Source of the DNA: a candidate division WOR-3 bacterium
GTDB lineage: Bacteria > Hydrothermota > Tepidihabitantia > Tepidihabitantales > CAIPLT01
Reading direction: 5' to 3'
Assembly (NCBI GenBank): GCA_026418155.1
Contig: JAOABV010000006.1
Coordinates: 1-58,315, forward strand
DNA length: 58,315 bases
The translations under genes were made by a program, and so were the position numbers. Positions 58,179 through 58,315 of this stretch are shown piece by piece. Below the pieces are notes generated by a model, which did no database searches, was not told the origin of the DNA, and saw only the letters and a list, made by a program, of their open reading frames with translations. The number at the start of each line of letters is the position of its first letter. The first letter of the stretch is position 1.

Positions 58179-58315
58179 TAAAGTTAAAATCTATTTTTTA
58201 TATCATTAAAAATATTTAATTTTGTTAGTTATCTGGTAATGCAGATTTCTTGAGGAGGGTATTATAGTAGTAATGATTTACCTCTTTGAGTACTTCTCTT
58301 TGAATTAATTTGAGA

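Overview
The window is a contiguous stretch of an AT-rich bacterial genome (low G+C judged by eye, not computed). It encodes a Gram-negative style envelope: lipobox proteins, two or three outer-membrane beta-barrels, SecA, SppA, an AMIN/Amidase_3 amidase and an M23 peptidase. DUF2723-TPR protein, archaeal-type AspRS, a four-helix-bundle rRNA-associated gene and CdaA together suggest an uncultured lineage near the FCB group or candidate phylum WOR-3/Stahlbacteria. That placement is inference. Promoters are easy to read as sigma70-type TTGACA-16/18-TATAAT boxes.

Layout. 1-660: 3' end of a 23S rRNA, then a frameshifted four-helix-bundle gene flanked by a 15-bp inverted repeat, then 5S rRNA. 788-1604: a type IV pilin-like gene with its own promoter and terminator. 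1645-6120 (minus): smpB, amidase, murI, rph and rluD. 6261-9914: secA and a small coiled-coil membrane protein. 9932-12132 (minus): sppA, tRNA-Ile(GAT) and a porin-like gene. 12135-16413 (plus): two CoA-transferase subunits and two acyl-CoA dehydrogenases, divergent from the porin through back-to-back promoters. 16.5-17.9 kb: a 58-residue zinc-knuckle protein and non-coding or decayed DNA. 17.9-20.4 kb (minus): sugar-isomerase-like TIM barrel, NifU-type scaffold and a PP-loop thiouridylase-like enzyme. 20.8-23.0 kb (plus): beta-barrel, NAD-dependent epimerase and a small protein. 23.3-25.8 kb (minus): M23 peptidase and AspRS. 26.2-32.8 kb (plus): a divergent glutamine synthetase, cdaA, DUF2723-TPR, hypA and a cold-shock gene. 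32.8-33.9 kb (minus): radical SAM enzyme. 34.2-41.6 kb (plus): S10 and partial spc ribosomal clusters, ending abruptly after rpsH. 41.8-42.9 kb: a LivK-like lipoprotein. 43.8-55.1 kb (minus): rpsM-rpsK, rpsD-rpoA-rplQ-panD-glmU-like-LytR_C, rsfS-argS-ptsN-zinc ribbon, then a lipoprotein and a beta-barrel. 55.7-58.2 kb (plus): rpsR-rplI, a bifunctional nuclease and tyrS.

The coding content is mostly housekeeping. The unusual material is between genes. (1) Gene ends are tandemly duplicated: the rplC tail (three copies), the M23 tail (three), the glnA tail (two) and the lipoprotein head with its promoter (two), plus imperfect tandem repeats in most long intergenic regions. (2) A conserved element of about 55 bp, called R1 here, occurs four times next to promoters. 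(3) Four genes have a good -10 box only 6-10 nt before the start codon, implying leaderless or nearly leaderless mRNAs. (4) The four-helix-bundle gene sits in the 23S-5S spacer inside a predicted stem. (5) A degenerate non-coding element of about 0.5 kb is dispersed through the window. I saw no CRISPR array, intact insertion sequence, prophage or defence locus.
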